A stretch of 64,000 nt of DNA from an uncultured Corynebacterium sp. (GTDB lineage Bacteria; Actinomycetota; Actinomycetes; Mycobacteriales; Mycobacteriaceae): the NCBI RefSeq assembly GCF_946222305.1, contig NZ_CAMIHZ010000009.1:1-64000 (forward strand), given 5' to 3'. Every line of letters starts with the position of its first letter. Positions within the stretch are counted from its first letter, which is position 1. This document shows, in pieces, positions 8,665 through 19,036 of the stretch. The position numbers were made by a program, and so were the translations under genes. The notes beneath the pieces were generated by a model, which was given only the letters and a program-made list of their open reading frames with translations, made no database searches and was not told the DNA's origin.

Positions 8665-10197
8665 ATGACCACCTTCTCCAAGAAGTTCGTTGCGACCATC
8701 GCCGCTTCCACCATCGCCCTATCTACTGCTGGCCTGGGCGCGTCCTCTGCATTTGCGCAGGAAACCGGTGCGCCAACGGCTCCTACTGCATCGCAATCCG
8801 CCAACGTGATTGACCCCAACGCTAAGGTCACGCTGAACATTCAGAAGTACGAAGGTGACCCAGTAGGTGGTACGGGGGCACCCGCAGACACCACTGGCCT
8901 CAAGCCCCTAGGTGATGTGGAGTTCAAAATTGAACGCATCGACGGTGTTGATCTGACGACCGCTGATGGCTGGGGTGAATTGGCCGGGTTGACCCCAGAT
9001 AAGCTGGGCGACAACACTGCTGTGAACGTCGGCACGATCAAGACCGATTCACAAGGTAAGGCGACGATCGACACTGGGGCCAACTCCGAGTTCAAGGTCG
9101 GCGTTTACCGCGTTACTGAAATCCAAAAGGGCGGTTACACCGTTGCGCCTCCATTCCTGATCACCTTGCCTTACTCCGGCCAAGACGGTCAGTGGGCATA
9201 CGAGCGCACCGTCTACCCCAAGAACCAAAACGTAACCCCAAATAAGCAGGTTGACGCATCCAAGGCATCTTTGGGCAGTAACCTGACCTACACCATCAAC
9301 GCGCCAGTGCCTGCAGGTGAACTCACTCGCTTTGAAATCAACGACCCATTGGTTAACAACCTGCAGCTGCAAACTGACAGTGTAAAGGTGACCGCTGACG
9401 ATGTGACGTTGGCTGCCGAGGACTACACGCTGACGACCACCAACAACACCGTCGATGTCAAGTTCACTGACGCAGGCCGTAAGAAGCTGCAGGAAGCCCG
9501 CAAGACTAACCCTGGCCTGCAGGTTCACGTTGCTTTCGATGCCAAGGTCGTTTCGCTCCCTGATAACGGTCAGATCAACAACACCGCGAATGTGCTGTTG
9601 CCAAATGGCGGTGAAATCAACACTGATGTTAAGCCCACCGACGGTACTGATGATCAGCCCACCAGCACCACATTCGGCAATCTGACGATCACTAAGACCG
9701 CGAAGGCTGAACAAACTCCTAACTTGGAGGGCGCGAACTTCGAGCTTTACCGTTGTGAAGATCCCGAGAAGGATGGAAAGTGGAATCTCCTCGGTGAGGC
9801 CCTCAACGTTGCCACGATAAACGATGGCTCTAAGCTGAACACCACGCTCACCACCGGCGCTACGGCCAACAACGTCTCCACCGCTAACGCCTACGGCATT
9901 CCCATCAGCACCACCGCTGGTGGCGCTACCGGCACCGTCACATTCGATTACTGCGTGCTGGAGACCAAGGCTCCAGAAGGTTTCGTCCGTGATCCGGAAC
10001 CACGCCACGTTTCCATCAACTCTGAGAACCGTGCGATGACCGTCGAGGTGGACAACAAGAAGGATTCCATCCTCGGCCAGCTGCCAGCCACTGGCGCATG
10101 GGGCATCGTTTTGATCTTCCTGCTGGGCGCAGCCCTGCTGGGCCGTGGTCTGTACACCAGCTTCCGCGACAACAAGGATCAACAGGCAACCGCCTAA
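8665..10197 (+). CDS. Major (shaft) pilin, SpaA/SpaD-type, LPATG-anchored
   Basis: A 510-residue exported pilin. The signal peptide is residues 1-31 (cleavage after AFA). The pilin motif W177-AYERTVYP-K186 supplies the lysine joined to the next subunit by the pilus sortase. The E-box is Y429-CVLE433-TKAPEGF, and the sorting signal is LPATG at 473-477, followed by a membrane span and a short charged tail. This set of motifs is that of corynebacterial shaft pilins, folded as Ig-like Cna-B domains with internal Lys-Asn isopeptide bonds. The class C sortase gene begins 43 bases downstream. As first gene of the cluster and the only one with the full pilin-motif/E-box pair, it should form the shaft. 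Confidence 0.93.
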   Translation: MTTFSKKFVATIAASTIALSTAGLGASSAFAQETGAPTAPTASQSANVIDPNAKVTLNIQKYEGDPVGGTGAPADTTGLKPLGDVEFKIERIDGVDLTTADGWGELAGLTPDKLGDNTAVNVGTIKTDSQGKATIDTGANSEFKVGVYRVTEIQKGGYTVAPPFLITLPYSGQDGQWAYERTVYPKNQNVTPNKQVDASKASLGSNLTYTINAPVPAGELTRFEINDPLVNNLQLQTDSVKVTADDVTLAAEDYTLTTTNNTVDVKFTDAGRKKLQEARKTNPGLQVHVAFDAKVVSLPDNGQINNTANVLLPNGGEINTDVKPTDGTDDQPTSTTFGNLTITKTAKAEQTPNLEGANFELYRCEDPEKDGKWNLLGEALNVATINDGSKLNTTLTTGATANNVSTANAYGIPISTTAGGATGTVTFDYCVLETKAPEGFVRDPEPRHVSINSENRAMTVEVDNKKDSILGQLPATGAWGIVLIFLLGAALLGRGLYTSFRDNKDQQATA

Positions 10198-10240
10198 AAC
10201 TTAGGCGAGGTCGCCTCGACAACAGAGAGACTGAGGGGTT

Positions 10241-11149
10241 ATGGATGCACGTGGCCACCGCCGCGCAACACCGCGGCGCAAGGGCGGCGGCCGGCGCTCC
10301 GTGGTTTATATCGTCTTAGGGATCCTGGTGCTCCTAGCACCCGTCATTCTCACCCACTACAAAAACGTGGAGCAGAATCGCATCGCCCAGAGCTACAGTC
10401 GCGACGTTCAGGCCCTAACCCCCGAACAGCGCGATCAAGCTCTCCGCACCGCCCGTCAATACAATCGCGAGCTGCCACCGTTTGGTGCACCTGATCCCTG
10501 GGTAAACGGCATCGACGTAAACTCTCCTGGGTACAAAAAATATTTAGAGCAGTTGAACGTCAACTCGATCATGGCGCGGCTGCACGCCCCCACAGTGGGT
10601 ATGGATCTGCCGGTCTACCACGGAACTTCCCAAAGCACGCTCTCGCACGGCATTGGCCATCTCTACGGCACGGCCCTGCCCGTGGGCGGGCGCGGGACCC
10701 ATAGTGTGCTCACCGGACACACGGGTCTCGCCACGTTGACGATGTTCGACAACCTCACCCACATGAAGAAGAATGACATCTTCGTCATCGAAGTCATGGG
10801 GGAGAAGCTGGCTTACAAGGTCGACAAGATCGAAACCGTTTTGCCCTCCGAGATCAACAAAATTCGACCGGAAGAGGGCAAAGACTACGTCACATTGGTC
10901 ACGTGTACACCCTATGGCGTGAACTCCCACCGCTTGTTGGTTCGCGGGGAGCGCACTGAACTTCCACCCGAGCCCATCGAGCAGGAGTATCACAGCCCCT
11001 GGCAGCCGTGGATGATCGCGGCCCTCGTTATCAGCCTGCTTGCACTGCTGTATTTGCTGTGGTGGCTGTGGCGTAGGCGTCGGAAGAAAAATGAAGACCA
11101 CACACCCGGCACCTCAGCTCCAGAACGTGCCGAGCTAGAGAAAGTTTAG
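10241..11149 (+). CDS. Class C (pilus-polymerising) sortase with DPW lid
   Basis: A 302-residue membrane sortase. An N-terminal anchor lies near residues 24-40 and a C-terminal anchor near 250-275, followed by a basic tail; this two-anchor layout is typical of class C. Catalytic residues are visible as His160 (LTGHTG), Cys222 (TLVTC) and Arg231. The class C lid motif is present as Asp85-Pro86-Trp87 and would block the active site until substrate arrives. The enzyme cleaves LPxTG between Thr and Gly and links it to the pilin-motif lysine. It sits between the shaft pilin and a minor pilin, 5 bases before the latter, so the genes are very likely co-transcribed. Confidence 0.93.
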   Translation: MDARGHRRATPRRKGGGRRSVVYIVLGILVLLAPVILTHYKNVEQNRIAQSYSRDVQALTPEQRDQALRTARQYNRELPPFGAPDPWVNGIDVNSPGYKKYLEQLNVNSIMARLHAPTVGMDLPVYHGTSQSTLSHGIGHLYGTALPVGGRGTHSVLTGHTGLATLTMFDNLTHMKKNDIFVIEVMGEKLAYKVDKIETVLPSEINKIRPEEGKDYVTLVTCTPYGVNSHRLLVRGERTELPPEPIEQEYHSPWQPWMIAALVISLLALLYLLWWLWRRRRKKNEDHTPGTSAPERAELEKV

Positions 11150-11154
11150 TCGTA

Positions 11155-12777
11155 ATGCATGCACGGAATAGTGTTCGCGGCTCGCGGACAATCACCCAGA
11201 GCCAGCCTTGCACGTCTCAGGCGTTCTCGGCTGCGTCTCTAGGCCGTGCGTTTGTGCTTGCTATCGCAGCTTTGTTGACCCTTTGTGGTTTGACGCCCAT
11301 TGCTACCGACTTCGGTGCTGCTGTAGCGAACGCCCAAACCCGTGAAGGTGGCTCTGGTGAAGCTCAATACAGCCTCACGATCCACAAGTTCGACGGGGAT
11401 CCAAGCAGCGAGCAGATGGGGGCAGGCGCCCCTGAACCCCAACCGCTGGGCGGTATTACCTTCCAGATCAACCAGTTGGAAGGGCTGGATACCAACGACC
11501 AAGCTGAGCTGAACACGCTGGTTCAAAGCGACCCGAGGGTATTGACCGAGCAATCGAAATACCCTCTGGGAGAAGCAAAGACTCAGGTCACTGCTGCGAA
11601 CGGCAAGACAATTTTTACTGGGCTGCCGAGGGGTGTCTACCTGGTAAGAGAGCAACCCAGCCGAGTGGGCAACACCCGCTACTCTGTGGCCACGCCTTTC
11701 CTCGTGGCTGTTCCCGATGCTGCCGGTAACCGCGATGTAATGGTGCGTGCCAAGAATCAACCCATCATGGCCACCAAAAACATCCTCGGCGGCGGTCCCG
11801 GCACCCCTGAAGCCGACCAGATTGCAGGAGAGCAGCAGCGCGGGGTGGTTCGCTATCGTTTGGAAACCATCATGCCCGCGCCCGATGTGCGCGGAAAGCT
11901 GTACCAGTTGATTGTTGCCGATCCGCTGGACAAGCACCTTGAATTCAACGCGGTTACCAATGGGTTGATTGCCAACGGCGAAAAGACAATTGAACTGCGC
12001 GAAGGCGAGGATTTCCGCGTACAGCTGGAAGGCGCTCCCCAAGGTGGCGGTTTCGATTACGCCGATAAAACCTTAAAGATCACGCTGACGGAAAAAGGGT
12101 TGGCCAAGGCCGCTGAGATGCGCGATGGCCACCCCGAAGCGCGTGCTGTTTTCGATATCCAGGCAACCGTGAAGTCGGATACCCCCGCTGGAACGAAAAT
12201 CAGCAACACCGCGCTGTCGTTCCCCGATGGCTACGACTACTGGCTGGTCCTCGCGATTCGTCCGCCAGAGTGGAACGTGGAATCCAATGCGGTTGATTTC
12301 ATCGTCGGGCCCGCGCACTCCGTTCCATCTGATCCAGACGGACAGCTGCCCATCAAACCAGGCGAGTGGCCCGACTGGATTTTTGCTCCTCTCTTCCCGC
12401 TGCCACCGGGGGCCACGAATCATCCCGTGCCCGGCCATCGTCCGCAATGCCCGAACTGTGTACCAGGAGCGCCGGGCAAGCCAGGCGCTGGCACTAGACC
12501 TGCTGGTTCGCAAGGCCAACTTGGCGGGAATGGGGCATCCGGGGCGGGGCGATCCCGGCCTGGTCTGCCGGGCATCCTTGATCGTTTGCCCATGACGGGC
12601 GCCAATGTAGTTGGTTTGCTCGTCGCCGGTGTGGTTTTGGTTTTGGTTGGTTTCTTCGTTGTCGCGCGCCGGCGGCGTCGTAAAGAAGAATACGACGCCC
12701 ACCTAACCCGTGACCCCGGCGCCAGCGGGGAAGGGGCCCGCGCCGACCAGGTAAGAGGGGACAGAGGCCATGAGTAA
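11155..12777 (+). CDS. Minor (base-type) pilin with LPMTG anchor
   Basis: A 540-residue exported surface protein. It has a long basic N-region and a signal hydrophobic core near residues 30-52, with likely cleavage after NAQ or ANA. Cna-B-like pilin domains follow: an early segment with YSLTIHKFDGDP as in the shaft pilin, then a GVYLVREQPS E-box-like strand near 160-170. A Pro/Gly-rich stalk spans about 395-460, then LPMTG at 478-482, a membrane span and a basic tail. No clean W-x3-V-x-VYPK motif is seen; KNQ near residue 200 is the best equivalent. That fits a minor subunit, likely the wall-attached base. The stop overlaps the start of the tip pilin by 8 bases. Confidence 0.85.
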   Translation: MHARNSVRGSRTITQSQPCTSQAFSAASLGRAFVLAIAALLTLCGLTPIATDFGAAVANAQTREGGSGEAQYSLTIHKFDGDPSSEQMGAGAPEPQPLGGITFQINQLEGLDTNDQAELNTLVQSDPRVLTEQSKYPLGEAKTQVTAANGKTIFTGLPRGVYLVREQPSRVGNTRYSVATPFLVAVPDAAGNRDVMVRAKNQPIMATKNILGGGPGTPEADQIAGEQQRGVVRYRLETIMPAPDVRGKLYQLIVADPLDKHLEFNAVTNGLIANGEKTIELREGEDFRVQLEGAPQGGGFDYADKTLKITLTEKGLAKAAEMRDGHPEARAVFDIQATVKSDTPAGTKISNTALSFPDGYDYWLVLAIRPPEWNVESNAVDFIVGPAHSVPSDPDGQLPIKPGEWPDWIFAPLFPLPPGATNHPVPGHRPQCPNCVPGAPGKPGAGTRPAGSQGQLGGNGASGAGRSRPGLPGILDRLPMTGANVVGLLVAGVVLVLVGFFVVARRRRRKEEYDAHLTRDPGASGEGARADQVRGDRGHE

Positions 12778-15700
12778 GGCTGATAGTTCCCGGCAAGCAC
12801 AAGGCAACCACGACAAACACTCACCAGAAGAAAATTCTGAAAGGCACACCATGGGATTTGGACAGCAGGCAGGATCGCTGGCGAATACCACTCGCGTCGC
12901 TAGTCGCAAGATGATTGCACGTGCGGGCGCGACGTTACGTCGCTTCCCAGTTGTGGTGATGGCGTTTGTACTGGGGATGGGATTGATGTCGATCCCGGAG
13001 GTGCCTTTCGCGCCGGAGCCTCCGAAGGCTGAGGCTCAGACCGGGCAGAACACCCCGGCGGCCTCCAGCCTGAACAACGACATGGGCGACTGCAACTTCC
13101 GACAAGGTGATGGCCCATCCGCGCCATGGGCGAAACAGCTGTGCTGGATTGACATGGCCAAGGACGATGGTTCTAACTTTAACTGGGCGAATGGCGAGCG
13201 CGTCACCCGAAAGATTGGCCGCTACACCTTGAGCTTCACCGCGAAAGTTACGTACGGTCCTGCTAACAGGCTGACCGCGCAAGATACGACGTGGGCGAAC
13301 TCTGCCTTTAACAACACCCACAGCGGCGTTCGGACCTTCACCAAGTACGGTGACGACACGTCCAAGCCCATGCTGTTCGGCAACATGGGCGTGCTGGGGT
13401 TTAACTTCATTCGATTCAACTTGGAAAACATCACCCTGACGGATGAAAAGGGGGCGAATGTGCCCAACTTCCGTGTGATGATGGCGGATGCGGAAGCGAC
13501 TACCGAATCCGGTGTGGCTGATGAGATGATCAGTATGGAAAACCGCGAAGGTAGTGTCGATCGGATCACCCGAATCACCCCTCCCGGTTTCTCGGGCGCC
13601 TGCAACACCTACTGGTCGGCCGTAACTGAACCGGCAAACTGGGGCTCTGCGGGTGCGTATCCACGCGACTTGGTCTGTTTTTCCGATAAGCCTGCCAGCG
13701 CACCTCCCGGTACATTCCTAGCGAGCGCCGCAAACCCAAAGAACTTGGAATTCGCGTTGGGATCGTCCACCAGCGGTAGCCAAGCTATTGCCTTGGCGAT
13801 CAGCATCGGCCGTGTAGGCGGATCGGTGATTCCCGCGGACACTGCCTACGAGCAAGCCCTCACCGGGCAGTCAACCAAGTTTGATATTACAGGTGCTACC
13901 CGCCAGAATACGGTCGAAAATCCAATCCCTTTGCCACAAAACGGCGACTACACGACAGCAACCCGCATCCCTGCTAGCGGTGCCGATGCCAAGACTTTGG
14001 ATGACTATGTTTTCCGTTCCAAGGCCACCGGAGCTGATGCCGCCAAGGTCTTCAATCGTTACAACCCCGTATGGAAGTGCACCATTGGTGATGCCGCTGC
14101 GGTGACCATTAAGGAGGGGGCAGTTCCGGCTGGATACCAGCTGAACAAAAACACCAGCACCAACACCAGCGAACTGGTTGTTCAAGAACGCAATAATGAT
14201 CCAACGAACTGCCAGGTGAAGTGGGAACCGAAGTTCCAAGCTTCGAGTCTGCAACTTTCGAAGACCGTGAACGGTTCTGCGGCACTCTTTGACGAAGTTC
14301 AGCTGCGAACCTTCCAACTGAACTACAAGTGCGCCGACATTAATGGCTTTGCGACTGCCTACCCAGATGCAAAGCTGAACGGCAACAAGGTTCTGCAAAA
14401 GGGCCAAAGTGCTACCGTTCCCAACCTTCCCCTAGGCACGTCGTGCACGATTAATGAGACGTTCCCAGATGGTGCTCCACCCGCACGGCCGGGAAAAAAG
14501 CTTACACTGACATGGAGCGAAGGAACCACATCGAGCGACCCCTTGCCCACCACCACGACCAAGCTGGATCAGCCTACGGTTTCCGTTCGTGCGAACAATC
14601 AGTACGACTACCGAGCAGGCACCGTTCACTTCTCAAAGGAGCTAGCTGGTGAGCCAGTGGGGGATTTCGCCTACCCTCGCCGCTACGACTTCGAGTTGAC
14701 CTGTGATGGCACCACGGTAAAAAACCGTCACATCACCCTAGACATAGGCCGGCAGGGCAATGGCACTCCATCCGGCGCCTTGGACATCACGGATGTCCCC
14801 GTCGAACGCGATTGCTGGTTAAAACCGCTTACCGGTTTGAGCACCGAGGAAAGTACCCGAATCAAGTTTGATGGGCGCGATGTCACCTATAACGGTCAAC
14901 CGATCAACGCGGATGCCGCGGGAACGTATCACTTCAAGTTGCCTGATTACCAAGAAGGCAGCACTCCTTCACAAGGAGACCTCCACATCAAGGCGAAGTA
15001 CTCTTACCAGCTTCGCGATGTGAAGGTATTCAAGGAACTCGCCGGCAACGCGGCCTCCTCACCGGACCTCAAGGGTAAGAGCTTCCCAGTGCAGTACAAG
15101 TGCACTTGGGGCGGGACCAATAATCCGCAGAAGCGTGAAGGCACCCTGGATATTGTCACGTTGGAAACCGGTCCGCGGGCTCGGATCAAGGACATTCCGG
15201 TGGGCGCTGAGTGCCTGATCTGGGAGCAATCAACCCCGGATTTCCCAAACGTGAAGTTGACCGGAACGACACTTACGTTCGCGGATTCAGCAGACACAGT
15301 CTCGACGTTGACGAATGAAGAAGCCAAGACGAAGCCAATCGTTAAGGTCAGCACGGATACTTCTGAAAACCAGAATGAGGTGCACGTACGTAACACCTTC
15401 GAACCCAAACTGGGCCAGGTTAACCTCAACAAGCTGGTCAACCGAAATGGTTTGTCTGTCAACTTGCCCAGCGATTACACATTCGACTTCAACTGTGGCC
15501 CCCGGTCCGTCACCCGTTCCAATGGTCAGGTTGAGTTCGTGCCGCTTACGGGCACCGTCAGGATCAGTGAAGGCGGGACCAGTGCGTTGCAGGTGGATGT
15601 CACGGATCCTGAACTCCGCGCGCTCGTCAACGATCAAAACGGTAACCTTGGCGTGCCCTATGGCAACGAATGTGTGTTCAACGAACAGGCTCCCAATCTG

Positions 15701-18700
15701 GGTGTGAAGGGCGTTGTCTGGTCCACCAACGCCGATCAGGCGACGTTCACCGTCAACCAGCCCAATACCACCCGTAGCGTCACGAACGATTACAAGCCCA
15801 CTGGTGATGGCCTGCTGATTACGCAGCAGGCCGGTTCCAACAAGGCATTTGTGCGTCGTGTTGCCTACAACGTTCAGTGCACTGCTTCCGACGGCAAGGC
15901 GCTCAATATGGGCCAGTACAGTCGCGTGCTACTGGGGGATGACCCTGCAACAGCGGAAAACGAACCCACCTCGGTTACGATTCCGCCCTCAGTAATCCCA
16001 GCGGGTAGCACGTGTGAAATTGCCGAGGAAGGTAAGGACCCCGGCACCCGTAGGAAACTCAATGGCCAGCCGGGTGATTTCCCCATCGACCGCGACTCCA
16101 CTGTGACCGTCGTGGATGACAACGGCGCGCAACAACCAACGACGTTTAACGACCTCGCACCGATTCGACAGAGTGTCAAGGTGGGCACGCAGTCCTCGGC
16201 AACGATCACCCATGATTACGATTTCGTCTACACCAACGTCACGGGCGCGAAGTCCGTGGTGTTCGATCCCGCCACACAGCAGTACATCTCGGATGCTCGA
16301 AAGGATGTCAAGAACAAGCGTCAATTCAACGTAACTATTTCCTGCCTCCTTCCGGATAACCCCAGCACCCCGACAACCGACTCCGGCGTGGTTTCTGCCG
16401 CAACTGCCGGTACCCCACTGGACTTCGGTCGATTCCCGGTAGGCTCCGACTGCACGGCGACAGAAGGCGCAACCACCACTGCAGCTGGTATTTCCGTGAA
16501 GCAGGAAGTCTCCATCAACGGTGGCGCCAAGAACGAGAAATCAAATGCCTTCGACGTCGTTAGCGGCACGAACGCGGTGACGTTTACCAACACGTATTCA
16601 CGTCGCCTATCGGATGTGAAGCTCAATAAGATCGCTCGTCTCCCGGCTGCAGTGGAGGAGCAGTACCAGGCGGCGGGGAAGACTCCGGACTTCTACACGC
16701 ACAATTTCGAGATGGATTGTCGCGACCCCGAAACGGGAGACGGTGTTGATGGAGCACTTCTGGGCACCTACCGCGGTACCATCACTGGTCCCGGAACCAC
16801 CACTTTCAGTGGCGTTCCAGTGGGTGCGGACTGCCATTTGCGCGGTGACAAGTTCGGTGATTTGAACCTGCAATTGGAAGACAAGGATGGAACGTTGCTG
16901 AAGGCTACGCTCCGTCCGCGCCAGGTGAGCTGGATCGTCGATAAGAACGACGGTACCGCTTTCATTGATAAGGAGCTGGCCGATGGCGTCACCGAATCCC
17001 AATACTTCCCAACGCTGGACAACGGCGCTAACGGTGAAATCAACAACATCGTTGACCTCACCAACTACTACGAATACGTCACAACCAAGATCAAGATGTC
17101 CAAGCAGGTCGTCGGACGCCAAGATGACCTCAATCTGCTGAAATCGGACCAAGAATTCGACTTCACGATGCAGTGCAAGGGCGTGGGTTACCAGTATTCC
17201 GACCTTGCCTCCGACGGCAAGCGGATTGATAATGCCATCTTCCTCGATCGGGGCTTCAGCGACTCTGCCGATGCCGGCAATGGAGACGTGGCGCGTACCT
17301 ACACTTCACCGGAGGTCTCGGTGCCCGTGGGTTCGTTCTGCACTTTTGAAGAGACTCCGCCCACTGGAACTCCGCAAGAGCTGAAGCTGACTACAGAGAA
17401 ATCCAAGATTGCGAAGTACGCGGGTGCGAAGGAAGATTCCCCGGTGGAGTCTTGGGATTTCGTCAATCGGTACGAACGACGCACCACACCCGTGCGCGTG
17501 AGCATCAACCAATCCGGTTACCTAGAAGGCATCGACCAAGGCGGATACAACGCACAATTCACTTGTAAGGATCCGAAGGGAACCGCATTCTCGAAGACAG
17601 TCACGACTGCCGATACGCCCGTGGGGGCCAGCGTGGCTACGGCTGCCCCGGTTCCGGGTGGTTTCATCGTGGATCTCCCTGTTGGTTCTAATTGCACCAT
17701 GGATCTCAGCAACAGCCCGGCTCTCGCCGCCCGGACGCAACTGGCGGTGACAGCCGGGGCTCGCACCCCTGCAACCCAGTTCAACACGTGGGTTCGGGGC
17801 AAGGACCCAGACGGAGCTCCGCGCACCGCGCTGGCCCAGATGGACCCGGCAAAGATCACCGATGCTCAGAAGAACCGGCAGTTCACGTTCTCCATCCCTG
17901 CGGATCTCTCCTCCACGGAAAATGAAATGGTGATCGGAGCGGAAAACCATGGTTTCCGTGGCGTGGCAGACGTCACCTTCACCAAGACGTCCGCGGGTAA
18001 CGCAGGCGATGGCGCAACCTTCACATTCCAGCAAACCTGTTCGCCTAGTGATGCAATCTTCACGCTGAAGTCGGGTGAATCGCGGACATTCAAGTCCGTC
18101 CCAGTGGATTCCCCGTGCTACGTCCAGGAAACCGATGATGGTGTTAAGGATGCCAACCCCATCCTTGACGTCACCCAGCATGGTGCACTCATCTCTGATG
18201 TGAAGATCGACCAGTTTCCGTCCCCTGCGCCTGAACAGGGTCAACCCTTGGAGGAAAATCTGCGTCGCGTGAACTTTAGCGTGCTTTCCGTGACACAACC
18301 GGATGATCTCTCCACTAGCGGCGAGAAGTGGTCGCTGACGGCACAGAACAACTTCCCGGGTGTGCAGATCGAGAAGAAGATTGACGGTTCGCCACTGAGT
18401 TCCGTCACTGGGGCCTTGGCTGATACCGCGGTCCTAGCCGACGATGCTCAATCAATGCGGATGCATTACACCATCACCAATACGGGTGCGCAGCCGCTGA
18501 GTGACATCGCGTTGAAGGATCCTTCTCTGGCCGGACGCGAGATCACAAATTCCGCGGGCCGGACGATCACTGTTCCCAAATCCGGCGAGATTGACCCCGC
18601 GTTCTGCTCGATCTCTAATCTGCAATTGGCGAGCGGCAACACGCATGAGTGCACGTTCGACGTGAAGATTACGGAACCCACCGATCAGTTCTTCAGCTAC

Positions 18701-19036
18701 AAGGGCGAAGTCACAGTCACCGCAAACGCTGGCACTGAAGCAGGCGCGGTGTCCGACACAGATACCTACGGCGCAATCCGCCTGCAGAAGGCGATCGGCT
18801 GGATGTTGCCGGACACGGGAGCACAGACGTTGCTCATCGTGATCCTGCTGGGCCTGCTCGCACTGGCATATGGCTTGTATCGTTACCTCCGTCGTCGCGA
18901 CGAGGACGAAGACGAGGACTACACGGATGAGGGTCCTTTTGATTCCGACGCCGACGAACCCCTCGATGATGACTCCAGTGCGCAGCTGGGGGAGGAAGAG
19001 AAGGATTCCCCTGAAGGCTACGATGGGCAACGATGA
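12770..19036 (+). CDS. Giant tip pilin / adhesin with about ten Cys-paired DUF5979-like repeats, LPDTG-anchored
   Basis: A 2088-residue exported adhesin. A non-cleaved-looking basic N-region precedes a signal core near residues 60-85. A 340-residue head with three or four cysteines (GDCNF, QLCWID, SGACN, LVCF) follows. From about 500 to 1810 there is a chain of roughly ten domains, each with an N-terminal Phe-x-Phe/Tyr-x2-x-Cys strand and, 40-75 residues later, VG-x-x-Cys-x-x-x-E. This is the pattern of DUF5979-type Ig domains with one expected disulfide each. A DUF11-like segment precedes LPDTG (2013-2017), a membrane span and an acidic tail. No von Willebrand MIDAS motif was found in the head. 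An alternative start at 12851 would remove 27 residues. Size and order point to the tip subunit (SpaF-like). Confidence 0.85.
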   Translation: MSKADSSRQAQGNHDKHSPEENSERHTMGFGQQAGSLANTTRVASRKMIARAGATLRRFPVVVMAFVLGMGLMSIPEVPFAPEPPKAEAQTGQNTPAASSLNNDMGDCNFRQGDGPSAPWAKQLCWIDMAKDDGSNFNWANGERVTRKIGRYTLSFTAKVTYGPANRLTAQDTTWANSAFNNTHSGVRTFTKYGDDTSKPMLFGNMGVLGFNFIRFNLENITLTDEKGANVPNFRVMMADAEATTESGVADEMISMENREGSVDRITRITPPGFSGACNTYWSAVTEPANWGSAGAYPRDLVCFSDKPASAPPGTFLASAANPKNLEFALGSSTSGSQAIALAISIGRVGGSVIPADTAYEQALTGQSTKFDITGATRQNTVENPIPLPQNGDYTTATRIPASGADAKTLDDYVFRSKATGADAAKVFNRYNPVWKCTIGDAAAVTIKEGAVPAGYQLNKNTSTNTSELVVQERNNDPTNCQVKWEPKFQASSLQLSKTVNGSAALFDEVQLRTFQLNYKCADINGFATAYPDAKLNGNKVLQKGQSATVPNLPLGTSCTINETFPDGAPPARPGKKLTLTWSEGTTSSDPLPTTTTKLDQPTVSVRANNQYDYRAGTVHFSKELAGEPVGDFAYPRRYDFELTCDGTTVKNRHITLDIGRQGNGTPSGALDITDVPVERDCWLKPLTGLSTEESTRIKFDGRDVTYNGQPINADAAGTYHFKLPDYQEGSTPSQGDLHIKAKYSYQLRDVKVFKELAGNAASSPDLKGKSFPVQYKCTWGGTNNPQKREGTLDIVTLETGPRARIKDIPVGAECLIWEQSTPDFPNVKLTGTTLTFADSADTVSTLTNEEAKTKPIVKVSTDTSENQNEVHVRNTFEPKLGQVNLNKLVNRNGLSVNLPSDYTFDFNCGPRSVTRSNGQVEFVPLTGTVRISEGGTSALQVDVTDPELRALVNDQNGNLGVPYGNECVFNEQAPNLGVKGVVWSTNADQATFTVNQPNTTRSVTNDYKPTGDGLLITQQAGSNKAFVRRVAYNVQCTASDGKALNMGQYSRVLLGDDPATAENEPTSVTIPPSVIPAGSTCEIAEEGKDPGTRRKLNGQPGDFPIDRDSTVTVVDDNGAQQPTTFNDLAPIRQSVKVGTQSSATITHDYDFVYTNVTGAKSVVFDPATQQYISDARKDVKNKRQFNVTISCLLPDNPSTPTTDSGVVSAATAGTPLDFGRFPVGSDCTATEGATTTAAGISVKQEVSINGGAKNEKSNAFDVVSGTNAVTFTNTYSRRLSDVKLNKIARLPAAVEEQYQAAGKTPDFYTHNFEMDCRDPETGDGVDGALLGTYRGTITGPGTTTFSGVPVGADCHLRGDKFGDLNLQLEDKDGTLLKATLRPRQVSWIVDKNDGTAFIDKELADGVTESQYFPTLDNGANGEINNIVDLTNYYEYVTTKIKMSKQVVGRQDDLNLLKSDQEFDFTMQCKGVGYQYSDLASDGKRIDNAIFLDRGFSDSADAGNGDVARTYTSPEVSVPVGSFCTFEETPPTGTPQELKLTTEKSKIAKYAGAKEDSPVESWDFVNRYERRTTPVRVSINQSGYLEGIDQGGYNAQFTCKDPKGTAFSKTVTTADTPVGASVATAAPVPGGFIVDLPVGSNCTMDLSNSPALAARTQLAVTAGARTPATQFNTWVRGKDPDGAPRTALAQMDPAKITDAQKNRQFTFSIPADLSSTENEMVIGAENHGFRGVADVTFTKTSAGNAGDGATFTFQQTCSPSDAIFTLKSGESRTFKSVPVDSPCYVQETDDGVKDANPILDVTQHGALISDVKIDQFPSPAPEQGQPLEENLRRVNFSVLSVTQPDDLSTSGEKWSLTAQNNFPGVQIEKKIDGSPLSSVTGALADTAVLADDAQSMRMHYTITNTGAQPLSDIALKDPSLAGREITNSAGRTITVPKSGEIDPAFCSISNLQLASGNTHECTFDVKITEPTDQFFSYKGEVTVTANAGTEAGAVSDTDTYGAIRLQKAIGWMLPDTGAQTLLIVILLGLLALAYGLYRYLRRRDEDEDEDYTDEGPFDSDADEPLDDDSSAQLGEEEKDSPEGYDGQR

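Noticed and set aside
9049..10182. 377-codon minus-strand frame opposite the shaft pilin
   Set aside because: It is antisense to a pilin with a full set of motifs, has no ribosome-binding site or family pattern, and arises from the codon bias of the real gene.
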